Assembly (NCBI GenBank): GCA_934292725.1
Contig: CAKQXY010000006.1
Coordinates: 36,817 to 100,816, forward strand
Direction: 5' to 3'
From: an uncultured Lachnospiraceae bacterium
GTDB taxonomy: Bacteria; Bacillota; Clostridia; Lachnospirales; Lachnospiraceae
DNA length: 64,000 nt
Position 1 is the first letter of the stretch, and each line of letters starts with the position of its first letter. Made by a program: the position numbers and the translations under genes. The notes below the pieces were generated by a model. It was not told where the DNA came from. It ran no database searches and worked only from the letters and a program-made list of their open reading frames with translations. Of the stretch, positions 1 through 8,960 are shown piece by piece.

Positions 1-1
1 C

Positions 2-832
2 TATCTATTATTTATGTATAAGCCGATGTATGGTGTGATTATTGCATTTATGGATTATGCACCAGCAAAAGGCATTTGGGGTAGTAAGTGGGTTGGCTTT
101 AAACATTTTGAACGCTTTTTTACAGGCCCATATTTTGGTCGTTTGTTAAGAAATACCCTGCTTCTTAGTCTATATAGTATTTTATTTTGTTTTACAACAC
201 CGATTATTCTTGCACTTCTTTTAAATGAAGTACATTGTAAAAAATATAAATCTGTTGCGCAGACACTTAGCTATCTGCCGCACTTCGTTTCTATGGTCGT
301 TACTGCAGGAATTATTAAAGAGTTCTGTATGTCTGACGGACTTTTAAATGATATCATTGTATTGTTTGGCGGATCACGCTCTGCACTTCTTCAAAGACCA
401 GAGCTATATCGAACAATTTATATTGTTTCTGATATTTGGCAGGAAGTTGGTTGGGGATCAATCATTTATTTAGCAGCATTGGCAGGAATTGATCAGCAGT
501 TATACGAGGCAGCAGAGATTGATGGAGCAGGAAAATGGCAGCAGACACTTCATGTCACAATTCCTGGCATTACTCCAACAATCATTACAATGTTTATCTT
601 GAGAGTTGGAAATTTGATGAGCATGGGTTATGAGAAGACCATTCTTCTTTACAGCAGTGCTACATATGAAACTGCAGATATCATTTCCTCCTATATTTAC
701 CGAGTTGGTCTTCAGGAGCAAAGCTGGAGCTATTCAACGGCAATCGGTTTGTTAAACTCTATCATCAACTGTATTCTTTTGGTGATTACAAATAAGATAA
801 GCAAGCGGGTTGCAGAGACTAGTTTGTGGTAA
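2..832 (+). CDS. ABC sugar importer permease, LplB type (N-terminus outside window)
   Basis: Membrane permease of a carbohydrate ABC importer. The reading frame is open to the left edge of the window, so the first roughly 30 residues, including most of the first membrane helix, are missing. The visible start MYKPMYGVIIAF is the internal motif normally found after helix 1 of LplB-family permeases, which argues against position 14 being the real start. The cytoplasmic EAA loop (YEAAEIDGAGKWQQTLHVTI) that docks with the ATPase is present. The next gene is its YtcP-type partner, 16 bases downstream. The solute-binding protein expected with the pair is probably upstream of the window. No ATPase gene is adjacent, as is usual for this family. 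Family assignment is firm; the substrate, probably a glucuronide, is inferred from the beta-glucuronidase that follows. Confidence 0.88.
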   Translation, partial: YLLFMYKPMYGVIIAFMDYAPAKGIWGSKWVGFKHFERFFTGPYFGRLLRNTLLLSLYSILFCFTTPIILALLLNEVHCKKYKSVAQTLSYLPHFVSMVVTAGIIKEFCMSDGLLNDIIVLFGGSRSALLQRPELYRTIYIVSDIWQEVGWGSIIYLAALAGIDQQLYEAAEIDGAGKWQQTLHVTIPGITPTIITMFILRVGNLMSMGYEKTILLYSSATYETADIISSYIYRVGLQEQSWSYSTAIGLLNSIINCILLVITNKISKRVAETSLW

Positions 833-848
833 GAAAGGAGAATGCGAA

Positions 849-1739
849 ATGGCAAGCAGAAAAAAAATCAAGCAACCGGCTTCGGTTTATGTATTTCAAG
901 TATTTAATTATTGTTTTCTGACAGTGCTGGTTTTGATGTGCCTATATCCGATGTGGTATTGTCTGATGGCATCTTTTAGTGAGCCAGGTAAAATGATGGC
1001 ACATATGGGACCACTACTAACTCCTCTTGGATTTTCTGTAGAGGCATATAAGAAGGTTTTCTTAAATCCGAATATTATATCTGGCTATAAAAATACATTG
1101 TTTATTTTGGTTGTCGGTGTATTTCTAAACTTAATTATGACATCCTTAGCGGCATATGTATTGTCCAGAAAGAACGTAATGTGGAAAAAGCCGTTAATGA
1201 TCTTCATTATGATTACGATGTTCTTTAGCGGTGGATTAATTCCGACTTATTTGAACTTAAAAGATTTGCATTTGAACAATACTCTTTGGGGATTGATTAT
1301 TCCATGGTTGATTAATACGTTTAACATGATCATCATGAGAACTGCATTTGAGTCCATACCAGATAGCTTAATTGAAGCTGCACAGATTGATGGAGCAACA
1401 CACTGGAGAATTTTAAGAAGCATTGTGCTTCCATTGTCAAAAGCAACCATCGCTGTTATGGTTTTGTATTACGGAGTAGAAAAGTGGAATGGATGGTTTT
1501 GGGCATCTGCATTGATTCGTGATCGTGGAAAGTTGCCATTGCAGGTTATTTTGAGAGAAATTTTGCTTTCATCAACTCAGTCTATGCAGACAGGTGCAGG
1601 AAGCAGTGATACAGAAGCAATTGGTGTAACAATTCGTTATGCAACAACAATTGTAGCAACAGTTCCGATTTTGTGTGTCTATCCGTTTATTCAGAAGTAT
1701 TTTACAAAGGGTGTTATGATCGGAGCCGTGAAGGAATAA
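849..1739 (+). CDS. ABC sugar importer permease, YtcP/AraQ type
   Basis: Second membrane permease of the same importer. I place the start at 849 because an AAAGGAG site lies 8 bases upstream; an in-frame ATG at 810 lies inside the preceding gene and has no ribosome site. The protein has about six membrane helices, the family motif MFFSGGLIPTYLNL, an EAA loop (IEAAQIDGATHWRILRSIVL) and the typical C-terminal ending GVMIGAVKE. It forms a heterodimer with the LplB-type protein encoded immediately upstream. Beta-glucuronidase follows 46 bases later, so imported glucuronides are the likely substrate; that is context only. Confidence 0.88.
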   Translation: MASRKKIKQPASVYVFQVFNYCFLTVLVLMCLYPMWYCLMASFSEPGKMMAHMGPLLTPLGFSVEAYKKVFLNPNIISGYKNTLFILVVGVFLNLIMTSLAAYVLSRKNVMWKKPLMIFIMITMFFSGGLIPTYLNLKDLHLNNTLWGLIIPWLINTFNMIIMRTAFESIPDSLIEAAQIDGATHWRILRSIVLPLSKATIAVMVLYYGVEKWNGWFWASALIRDRGKLPLQVILREILLSSTQSMQTGAGSSDTEAIGVTIRYATTIVATVPILCVYPFIQKYFTKGVMIGAVKE

Positions 1740-1785
1740 TTAGAAAGACGTATTAAAATATGAAACAATAAAAGGAGAAGAAGGA

Positions 1786-3567
1786 ATGCTATATCCAGTT
1801 GATAATGAGATCCGTCAGGTAAAGAGCTTAGACGGCATCTGGCGATTCAAAAAAGAAAATCGCATGGAAGAAGGTTTTGAGGAAAAGTGGTATGAAAAGC
1901 CACTTTCGAATTTTATCGATATGCCAGTTCCAGCAAGCTACAATGACATCACAACTGATAAAGAGTTGCGTGATCATGTTGGTTGGGTGTGGTATGAGAC
2001 CGATGCCGTGATTCCTCGTGCGTGGACGAGGGATCAGCGAATTGTAATTCGTTTTGGAAGTGTCACTCAGCATGCAGTTGTCTATTTCAATGGCGAGGAG
2101 ATTGCACGTCATAAGGGCGGATTTCTTCCATTTGAGGCAGATATCACCGATAAGGTGCATGAGGGAAAGAATCGTTTGACAGTAGCTGTCAGCAATCTTC
2201 TTGACTGGAGCTGCATTCCAAGCGGTGAGTACAAATTTGTTAAAAACTGGCTTTATCCAGAGGGACATTGGGAGCAGGAATATTTCTTCGATTTCTTTAA
2301 CTATTCTGGTATCCATCGTCCTGTTCGTCTCTACACAACGCCTCTGTCATACGTATCAGACGTTACCGTAAAGACAACAATCGAGGGTACTGACGGAATT
2401 GTATCATATGAAATCGAAACAGCTGGAGCTTCTAGTGAGCAGCCAGTACATGTTGTGATTCGCGACGAACAAGGGGAAGTAGTTGCGCACGGTGAGGGTC
2501 AAAAGGGAAAAATTATTATTAACGATGCTCATCTGTGGGAACCAGGTGCAGCATATCTGTATCAGTTTGATATTACATATGGGGAAAATTCTGCTGAAAA
2601 TACAGATCATTACACACTGCCATTTGGTGTGAGAACAATTGAAGTTACTGAAAAAGAGTTTAAGATCAATGGAAAGCGCTTCTACTTCAAGGGCTTTGGT
2701 AAGCATGAGGACAGCGATATTCGCGGAAAGGGTCTGGATCAGGCGCTTAACGTAAGAGATGCTGAGCTGTTAAAGTGGATGGGTGCAAACTCCTTCCGTA
2801 CATCTCATTATCCGTACTCAGAAGAAATGATGCAGCTAGCAGACCGTCAGGGCTTTGTCATTATTGATGAAGTTCCAGCAGTTGGTATGAACATGTTTAT
2901 GCCGGGTGCACCTGATATCTTTACAAAAGAGCGTGTTAATGAAAAGACACTAGAGCATCATAAGACAGTACTAAAGGAACTCTATCAGCGTGACAAGAAC
3001 CATCCTTGTGTTGTTATGTGGAGTGTGACAAACGAACCAAATTCAAACGAGGAAAACGCACTGCCTTATTTCACAGAAGTTGTAAAGCAGATCCGCTCAC
3101 TTGATGATACACGTCCAGTTACAGGCGTTATGTGCGTGGATGTACAGGAAGACAAGATCTCTCAGCTGTTTGATGTGATTTGCATCAACCGTTATTTTTC
3201 CTGGTATCTGCATACTGGCAGAATTGAAACCATCTATCCAATGATGAAAAAGGATCTGGAAGATTGGCATGCAAAATATCATAAGCCTGTCATTGTTACA
3301 GAGTATGGCGCTGATACGATTGCCGGAATGCATAAGCTTCCAGAGGTAATTTTCTCAGAGGAATATCAGGTAACATATCTCGAAGAAAATAATAGAGCAA
3401 TGGATTCCTGCGATTTCGTAGCAGGTGAGCATATTTGGGCATTTGCAGACTTTATGACAAGTTTTGGTCTTCGCCGTATTGATGGAAATAAAAAGGGAAT
3501 TTTCACCAGACAGCGTCAGCCAAAGGCAGCAGCATTTGCAATCAGAAAGCGCTGGCTGGAGAAATAA
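1786..3567 (+). CDS. uidA: beta-glucuronidase, GH2
   Basis: Hydrolyses beta-D-glucuronides in the cytoplasm; there is no signal peptide. At 593 residues it is close in length to E. coli GusA (603). Domains in order are the sugar-binding jelly roll, an immunoglobulin-like domain and the catalytic TIM barrel. The acid/base is E417 in TNEPN and the nucleophile is E506 in TEYGAD. The uronate-recognising N-x-K motif is present as N568 and K570, in a C-terminal stretch closely similar to E. coli GusA. The active-site loop after GMNM is clearly shorter than in E. coli, so processing of bulky drug glucuronides may differ. A GGAGAAGAAGGA ribosome site precedes the ATG. It lies downstream of two importer permeases, which suggests co-uptake of glucuronides, and a hairpin terminator follows. 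Confidence 0.95.
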   Translation: MLYPVDNEIRQVKSLDGIWRFKKENRMEEGFEEKWYEKPLSNFIDMPVPASYNDITTDKELRDHVGWVWYETDAVIPRAWTRDQRIVIRFGSVTQHAVVYFNGEEIARHKGGFLPFEADITDKVHEGKNRLTVAVSNLLDWSCIPSGEYKFVKNWLYPEGHWEQEYFFDFFNYSGIHRPVRLYTTPLSYVSDVTVKTTIEGTDGIVSYEIETAGASSEQPVHVVIRDEQGEVVAHGEGQKGKIIINDAHLWEPGAAYLYQFDITYGENSAENTDHYTLPFGVRTIEVTEKEFKINGKRFYFKGFGKHEDSDIRGKGLDQALNVRDAELLKWMGANSFRTSHYPYSEEMMQLADRQGFVIIDEVPAVGMNMFMPGAPDIFTKERVNEKTLEHHKTVLKELYQRDKNHPCVVMWSVTNEPNSNEENALPYFTEVVKQIRSLDDTRPVTGVMCVDVQEDKISQLFDVICINRYFSWYLHTGRIETIYPMMKKDLEDWHAKYHKPVIVTEYGADTIAGMHKLPEVIFSEEYQVTYLEENNRAMDSCDFVAGEHIWAFADFMTSFGLRRIDGNKKGIFTRQRQPKAAAFAIRKRWLEK

Positions 3568-3617
3568 ACAGCGCATGTTAAAAAATGAAAAAGAATAAGA
3601 TATAAGAATGAATGAAG

Positions 3618-3669
3618 TGCCAAAGACAGGCGAAATCGTAAGGTTTTAGTTTGTCTTTGGTGTTTTTTT
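3618..3669 (+). terminator. Rho-independent terminator after uidA
   Basis: Inverted repeat GCCAAAGACA / TGTCTTTGGT with a loop of about 23 bases, directly followed by seven T residues. It ends the permease-permease-uidA transcript before the regulator gene. Confidence 0.75.
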
Positions 3670-3733
3670 ATTGCAAAAAGAAAGGACAAATGATAAGCTA
3701 GGAAAAAAGTGATTGTTTGAAGGAGAAAATAAT

Positions 3734-4831
3734 ATGGCAAACCCAGACAGCCAGGAATCTAAATACTGGAAGTTAATGAGTGAACTGAAACAAAAAATAG
3801 TAGATGGTACTTATCAGGCAGGTGATAAAATGCCGTCGGAGAATGAACTGGCTGCTTTTTATCAGGTGAGCCGTCATACAGTTAGAAAGGCACTCGCGAT
3901 TTTGGAGAATGAAGGCTATATTTATGCTGTTCACGGCAAAGGAACATTTTGTTCGGAGATGGGACGTCATACAAAGACATCTCGCAATATTGCTGTTGTG
4001 ACGACATATCTGTCAGATTATATTTTTCCGTCTGTTATTCAGGGAATTGATCAGGTCATGACAGAGAATGGCTACAGCATTATCTTAAAGAATACAAAAA
4101 ATTCCTCCAGCGCAGAAGGAAAATGCCTGGAGGAGCTTCTTTCAAAGGATATAGAAGGTCTGATTATTGAGCCAAGTAAGAGTGAAATTTACTGCCGTCA
4201 TATTGCACTGTATAAAAAGCTTGATGAGTTTCATATTCCTTATGTGTTTATTCAGGGAACTATGGAGCAGCTTAAAGATCATCCGTATGTTATGATGGAT
4301 GATTGTAAGGGCGGATACCTGATTACAAAGTATCTTCTTGAGACAGGTCATCGCCAGATCCTTGGCATGTTTAAGGCAGATGACCGTCAGGGGATTGAGC
4401 GCCACCGCGGTTACGTGCGTGCGCTTCAGGAATATGGTGTTTTGTATGATCCAGACCGCATTATATGGTTTCACACAGAAGACCGTGCTGTTAAACCGTT
4501 TGCAAAACTGCGTGCAATGGCAGCGTCGAAAGCAAAGTTTGACAGTGTTGTCTGCTATAATGATCAGATTGCGATTAAGACCATTCAGACACTTTCTCAG
4601 CTTGGCATTCGTGTCCCGGATGATGTGTCAGTAACGGGATATGACAATTCATTTCTGGCAGAAAATTATCAGGTGGGGCTGACAACTATTGCTCATCCTC
4701 ATGAAAGACTAGGAGAACGGGCGGCAAAGCTTTTGCTTGATCTTATGCAGGCAAAGCCGCTTGGTGAGAAAGAGTGCCAGATTGTCATAGAGCCGCAGTT
4801 AATCGAGAGAGAATCTTGCAAACCTAGGTAA
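3734..4831 (+). CDS. GntR-type HTH / LacI-type sensor transcriptional regulator (AraR-like)
   Basis: Transcription factor of 366 residues with a GntR-type winged helix in the first ~75 residues (PSENELAAFYQVSRHTVRKA) joined to a LacI/periplasmic-binding-type sugar sensor domain, the architecture of Bacillus AraR. The start at 3734 has GAAGGAG at 9-base spacing; an in-frame ATG seven codons upstream lies before this site. It follows the uidA operon on the same strand and is separated from it by a terminator, so it is likely a local regulator of that operon, responding to a sugar or uronide. That target is inferred from position only. Confidence 0.88.
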   Translation: MANPDSQESKYWKLMSELKQKIVDGTYQAGDKMPSENELAAFYQVSRHTVRKALAILENEGYIYAVHGKGTFCSEMGRHTKTSRNIAVVTTYLSDYIFPSVIQGIDQVMTENGYSIILKNTKNSSSAEGKCLEELLSKDIEGLIIEPSKSEIYCRHIALYKKLDEFHIPYVFIQGTMEQLKDHPYVMMDDCKGGYLITKYLLETGHRQILGMFKADDRQGIERHRGYVRALQEYGVLYDPDRIIWFHTEDRAVKPFAKLRAMAASKAKFDSVVCYNDQIAIKTIQTLSQLGIRVPDDVSVTGYDNSFLAENYQVGLTTIAHPHERLGERAAKLLLDLMQAKPLGEKECQIVIEPQLIERESCKPR

Positions 4832-4838
4832 AAATTTC

Positions 4839-4880
4839 AATACCACTTTACGCAAGCCGCGAAAAGTGGTATTATTGTAT
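4839..4880 (+). terminator. Terminator after the GntR/LacI-type regulator
   Basis: Perfect 11-bp inverted repeat AATACCACTTT / AAAGTGGTATT around a 13-base loop, followed by a short T/A-rich tail. It separates the regulator from the ior operon. Confidence 0.6.
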
Positions 4881-4952
4881 CTAACGGCATTTACTGATTT
4901 AAAGTGCAATAGTTTACTGCGTCAATGCGGCAATGAAAGGAAAAATAGATAA

Positions 4953-6719
4953 ATGAGACAGCTAATGTTAGGAAACAAGGCACTCGCAAGAGGTCTGTAT
5001 GAGGGCGGCTGCAGTATTGTATCAAGCTATCCGGGAACTCCGAGCACAGAGGTGACAGAGGAAGCGGTCAAGTTTGAAGAAATTTACTGCGAGTGGGCAC
5101 CAAATGAAAAGGTTGCGCTAGAGACGGCGTTCGGCGCATCGCTAGCAGGAAAAAGAAGCTTCTGTGGTATGAAGCATGTAGGTTTAAATGTTGCAGCAGA
5201 TCCGCTTTTTACTTGCTCCTATACCGGAGTAAACGGTGGATTGATTATCTGTGTGGCAGATGATCCAGCGATGCATTCATCTCAAAATGAGCAGGATTCC
5301 AGACACTATGCAATCGCAGCAAAGGTGCCAATGCTAGAGCCAGCAGATTCTGCAGAAGCCTGTGAGTTTGCAAAGGCAGCTTATGAAATTTCAGAGGAGT
5401 TTGACACACCAGTTATCATTCGCATGTGCACAAGAATTGCGCATTCACAGAGCATTGTTGATACGAAAGAGCGTGTCTGTCCGCCGACAAAGCCATACGA
5501 AAAAAATGTCAGAAAGTATGTCATGACACCAGCCAATGCGATTGCGCGTCACCCGTTTGTTGAGGAGAGAACGTCACGTCTGGCTGAGTTTGCCAATACC
5601 AGCTCGCTAAATCGCGTGGAAAAGGGAAGTGAGCCAATCGGAATCATCACTTCTTCAACCTCCTACCAGTATGTGAAGGAGATTTTTTGCGATCACGTCA
5701 GCATTTTAAAGCTGGGAATGGTCAATCCGCTTCCAGAAAAGTTACTATTAGACTTTGCCAAGGGAAAAGAGCTGTTGCTGGTTGTGGAAGAGCTTGATCC
5801 AGTGATTGAAACCTACTGCAAGAGCTTAGGTATTTCGGTTCACGGAAAAGATGTACTTCCGATGACAGGTGAGTTTTCACAAAATCTGCTTGCAGAAAAG
5901 CTAAGTAAAGCATTTCCAAAGCTTGCTGAACTAATAGGAACAATTCCGTCAGGAAGAAAACTTGATGAAGAGATTCCAGGTCGTCCGCCGGTGATGTGCG
6001 CTGGATGCCCACACCGTGGATTATTCTATACATTGTCAAAGAATAAATGTACCGTGCTTGGCGATATCGGCTGCTATACACTTGGTGCAGCTGCGCCGTT
6101 ATCTTCCATTGATATGACACTTTGCATGGGTGCATCTGTCAGCGCAATCCATGGCTTTAACAAGGCGCTCGGAGAAGAGAGCGAGAAGAGAACAGTTGCA
6201 GTAATCGGTGATTCCACATTTATGCATTCTGGAATGACTGGACTTGCGAATATCGCATACAATCAGAGTAACTCCACCGTTATCATTTTGGACAACTCAA
6301 TTACTGGAATGACTGGACATCAGCAAAACCCGACGACAGGCTATAATATCAAGGGTGATCCGGCCGGAAAGATTGATTTGGAAAGTCTGTGCCGTGCGAT
6401 GGGCATTCGCCGTGTCACTGTTGTCGATCCATACGATTTGGATGCGTGTGACCGCGCTGTAAAGGAAGAGCTTGCAGCCACAGAGCCGTCTGTTATCATC
6501 AGTCGTCGTCCGTGTGCACTGTTAAAATATGTAAAGCATAAGCCTGCTCTTGTTGTCGATCAGGACAAATGTGTTGGCTGTCGCGCCTGCATGAAGCTAG
6601 GCTGTCCGGCAATCAGCATTAGAGGCAAAATGGCAATGATTGATGCAACACAGTGTGTTGGCTGTGGTGTCTGCAGTAAGCTGTGCCGTCCGGGTGCATT
6701 AGGGGAGGTAACAAAATGA
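4953..6719 (+). CDS. iorA: indolepyruvate:ferredoxin oxidoreductase, alpha subunit
   Basis: Catalyses ferredoxin-dependent oxidative decarboxylation of aryl 2-oxo acids (indolepyruvate, phenylpyruvate, hydroxyphenylpyruvate) to aryl-acetyl-CoA. At 588 residues it has the typical length. An N-terminal pyrimidine-binding domain is followed by a thiamine-diphosphate domain with GDS and ILDN near residues 415-450. Two [4Fe-4S] cluster motifs are at the C-terminus: C540-x2-C543-x2-C546-x4-C551 and C568-x2-C571-x2-C574-x3-C578. The first has the slightly atypical spacing seen in IorA proteins. The stop overlaps the iorB start (ATGA), indicating translational coupling, and an acyl-CoA ligase follows. 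It probably serves aromatic amino acid fermentation. Confidence 0.95.
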   Translation: MRQLMLGNKALARGLYEGGCSIVSSYPGTPSTEVTEEAVKFEEIYCEWAPNEKVALETAFGASLAGKRSFCGMKHVGLNVAADPLFTCSYTGVNGGLIICVADDPAMHSSQNEQDSRHYAIAAKVPMLEPADSAEACEFAKAAYEISEEFDTPVIIRMCTRIAHSQSIVDTKERVCPPTKPYEKNVRKYVMTPANAIARHPFVEERTSRLAEFANTSSLNRVEKGSEPIGIITSSTSYQYVKEIFCDHVSILKLGMVNPLPEKLLLDFAKGKELLLVVEELDPVIETYCKSLGISVHGKDVLPMTGEFSQNLLAEKLSKAFPKLAELIGTIPSGRKLDEEIPGRPPVMCAGCPHRGLFYTLSKNKCTVLGDIGCYTLGAAAPLSSIDMTLCMGASVSAIHGFNKALGEESEKRTVAVIGDSTFMHSGMTGLANIAYNQSNSTVIILDNSITGMTGHQQNPTTGYNIKGDPAGKIDLESLCRAMGIRRVTVVDPYDLDACDRAVKEELAATEPSVIISRRPCALLKYVKHKPALVVDQDKCVGCRACMKLGCPAISIRGKMAMIDATQCVGCGVCSKLCRPGALGEVTK

Positions 6720-7303
6720 CAAAGAATATTATGATCGTCGGTGTCGGCGGACAGGGATCGTTACTGGCAAGTAAGCTTTTGGGATGGCTTTTACTAAATG
6801 AAGGCTATGATGTAAAGGTTTCTGAAGTGCACGGTATGAGCCAGAGAGGCGGAAGTGTTGTCACCTATGTGAGATTTGGCGAGAAGGTGTATTCACCGAT
6901 TATAGATAAGGGCGAGGCAGATTTGATTGTCTCCTTTGAAAAGCTTGAGGCAGTCCGCTATCTGGATTATTTAAAGCCAGATGGCACAGTGGTTGTCAAC
7001 ATACAGCAGATTGATCCGATGCCGGTTGTGACAGGGGCAACTGTCTATCCGCAGGACTTAATCGAGAAGATGAAAGCAGCTGGTGCAAATGTGGATGCGA
7101 TGGATTGTCTGACACTTGCAAGAGAGGCAGGCTCTGAGAAGGCTGTCAATTTGGTCCTTCTTGGTCGCCTATCAAGACACTATGACATTCCACTAGAACA
7201 TTGGCAGGCTGCGATTGAGGTATGTGTGCCAAAGAAGTTTCTTGAGATCAACCAGAAAGCCTTCCTTCTGGGACGAAATACAAAGCTGGATGGCGAAAAC
7301 TAA
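6716..7303 (+). CDS. iorB: indolepyruvate:ferredoxin oxidoreductase, beta subunit
   Basis: Gamma-type 2-oxoacid oxidoreductase domain that pairs with IorA. The CoA/structural motif GVGGQGSLLASKLLG is near the N-terminus, followed by EVHGMSQRGGSV, both characteristic of IorB. The start at 6716 is chosen because GGGGAGGT precedes it and it overlaps the iorA stop codon; an in-frame ATG at 6683 lies inside iorA. The 195-residue product matches the family length. Subunit stoichiometry and substrate range follow from the family, not from this sequence. Confidence 0.93.
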   Translation: MTKNIMIVGVGGQGSLLASKLLGWLLLNEGYDVKVSEVHGMSQRGGSVVTYVRFGEKVYSPIIDKGEADLIVSFEKLEAVRYLDYLKPDGTVVVNIQQIDPMPVVTGATVYPQDLIEKMKAAGANVDAMDCLTLAREAGSEKAVNLVLLGRLSRHYDIPLEHWQAAIEVCVPKKFLEINQKAFLLGRNTKLDGEN

Positions 7304-7321
7304 ACAAAGGGGAAAAAGAAA

Positions 7322-8956
7322 ATGCCTGTAACTGATTTGCTGGAGCGAAATCATAAATTGTACGGAGATGAGGTCGCTTTGGTGGAGCTAAATCCGCTGA
7401 TGAAGGATACAAGAAAGACAACTTGGAAGGAGTATGATCTAGTTCAGCAGACCTCCCCAGTTGCCTATCGAAGAGAGATTACATGGAGCGTTTTTGATGA
7501 GAAGGCGAACCGTGTTGCCAACATGCTTTTAGGCCGTGGCATCAAAAAAGGAGATCGCGTTGCGATTTTGATGTTCAACTGTCTGGAATGGCTTCCGATT
7601 TATTTTGGAATTTTAAAGACGGGCGCAATTGCGGTTCCGTTTAACTTCCGTTTCTCAGCAGACGAGATTCAATACTGTGCCGATTTGGCTCAGGTTCATA
7701 TTCTGTTCTTTGGCTCTGAATTTATTGGTCGAATTGAGTCAATTGCCGATGAGCTGCAAAAAGGTCGTCTGCTAATCTATGTCGGAGATGGTTGTCCAAC
7801 CTTTGCAGAGAGCTATAGGGAGCTGGTTGCAGACTGCTCAAGCCAGGCGCCTCTTGTTCGACTTGAGGAAGAGGACGATGCGGCAATCTATTTTTCATCT
7901 GGTACGACCGGATTTCCAAAGGCCATTTTACATAATCACGAGAGCTTGTCTCAGGCGGCACAGATGGAGCAAAAGCACCATTTGACCAGCCGTGATGATG
8001 TCTTTTTGTGCATCCCGCCTCTGTACCATACCGGAGCAAAATTTCACTGGATGGGCAGCTTATATGCAGGAAGTAAGGCAGTCCTTTTGAAAGGTACCAC
8101 ACCAGAGATTATTCTCGATGCTGTCTCAAAGGAGCAGTGCACAATTGTCTGGCTTTTGGTTCCGTGGGCTCAGGATATTTTAGCCGCTCTTGATAGAGGA
8201 GATATCAAGCTAGAAGACTATAAGCTTGACCAGTGGAGACTGATGCACATTGGTGCCCAGCCGGTTCCACCGTCATTAATTCGCCGCTGGAAGCAGTATT
8301 TTCCACACCACAAGTATGATACCAATTATGGCTTGTCTGAGTCCACCGGTCCTGGCTGTGTGCATCTTGGACTTGATAACATTGATAAAGTTGGTTCCAT
8401 CGGTATTCCAGGCTATCGCTGGTCCTGTAAAATTGTCGATGAAAATGGCAACGAGGTCAAGCAGGGCGAGGTTGGTGAGCTTTGTGTCAAGGGTCCTGGT
8501 GTGATGACTTGCTACTATAACGATCCGAAAGCGACAGCTGAGACACTCAAAAACGGTTGGCTCTACACTGGAGATATGGCAATGCAGGACGAGGATGGCT
8601 TCTACTTCCTCGTTGACCGAAAGAAAGATGTCATCGTCAGCGGTGGTGAGAATATCTATCCAGTTCAGATTGAGAATTTCCTAAGTGCCTATGAGAAGGT
8701 GCAGGATGTCGCAGTCATTGGACTGCCTGACAGCCGTCTTGGTGAGATCACGGGAGCTGTCATTCAAGTAAAAGATGGTATGGAATGCACAGAAGAAGAG
8801 ATTAATGAGTACTGTCAGAAGCTGCCTCGCTATAAGAGACCAAAGAAAGTTATCTTTGCCGAAGTGCCGCGCAATGCAACTGGAAAGATCGAAAAGCCGG
8901 CCCTTCGAAAGAAATATGGTGCCGAGCATCTGGTTGCACAGCAGAATTTGGCCTGA
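7322..8956 (+). CDS. acyl/aryl-CoA ligase (AMP-binding, class I adenylate-forming)
   Basis: Adenylate-forming enzyme of 544 residues. The P-loop-like AMP motif YFSSGTTGFPKAILHNH is near residue 200, and YTGDMA plus the hinge DRKKDVIVSGGENIYP are in the C-terminal half. The catalytic lysine region near the end (ATGKIEKPALRKKYG) is complete. It lies 18 bases after iorB behind an AAAGGGGAAA site, so it is almost certainly co-transcribed. A link to the aryl-acetyl-CoA made by IorAB is likely: either activation of aryl acids or, in reverse, recovery of ATP from aryl-acetyl-CoA. Archaeal IorAB pathways use an ADP-forming acyl-CoA synthetase instead, so this pairing is of interest. The precise substrate is unknown. 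Confidence 0.85.
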   Translation: MPVTDLLERNHKLYGDEVALVELNPLMKDTRKTTWKEYDLVQQTSPVAYRREITWSVFDEKANRVANMLLGRGIKKGDRVAILMFNCLEWLPIYFGILKTGAIAVPFNFRFSADEIQYCADLAQVHILFFGSEFIGRIESIADELQKGRLLIYVGDGCPTFAESYRELVADCSSQAPLVRLEEEDDAAIYFSSGTTGFPKAILHNHESLSQAAQMEQKHHLTSRDDVFLCIPPLYHTGAKFHWMGSLYAGSKAVLLKGTTPEIILDAVSKEQCTIVWLLVPWAQDILAALDRGDIKLEDYKLDQWRLMHIGAQPVPPSLIRRWKQYFPHHKYDTNYGLSESTGPGCVHLGLDNIDKVGSIGIPGYRWSCKIVDENGNEVKQGEVGELCVKGPGVMTCYYNDPKATAETLKNGWLYTGDMAMQDEDGFYFLVDRKKDVIVSGGENIYPVQIENFLSAYEKVQDVAVIGLPDSRLGEITGAVIQVKDGMECTEEEINEYCQKLPRYKRPKKVIFAEVPRNATGKIEKPALRKKYGAEHLVAQQNLA

Positions 8957-8960
8957 CCAG

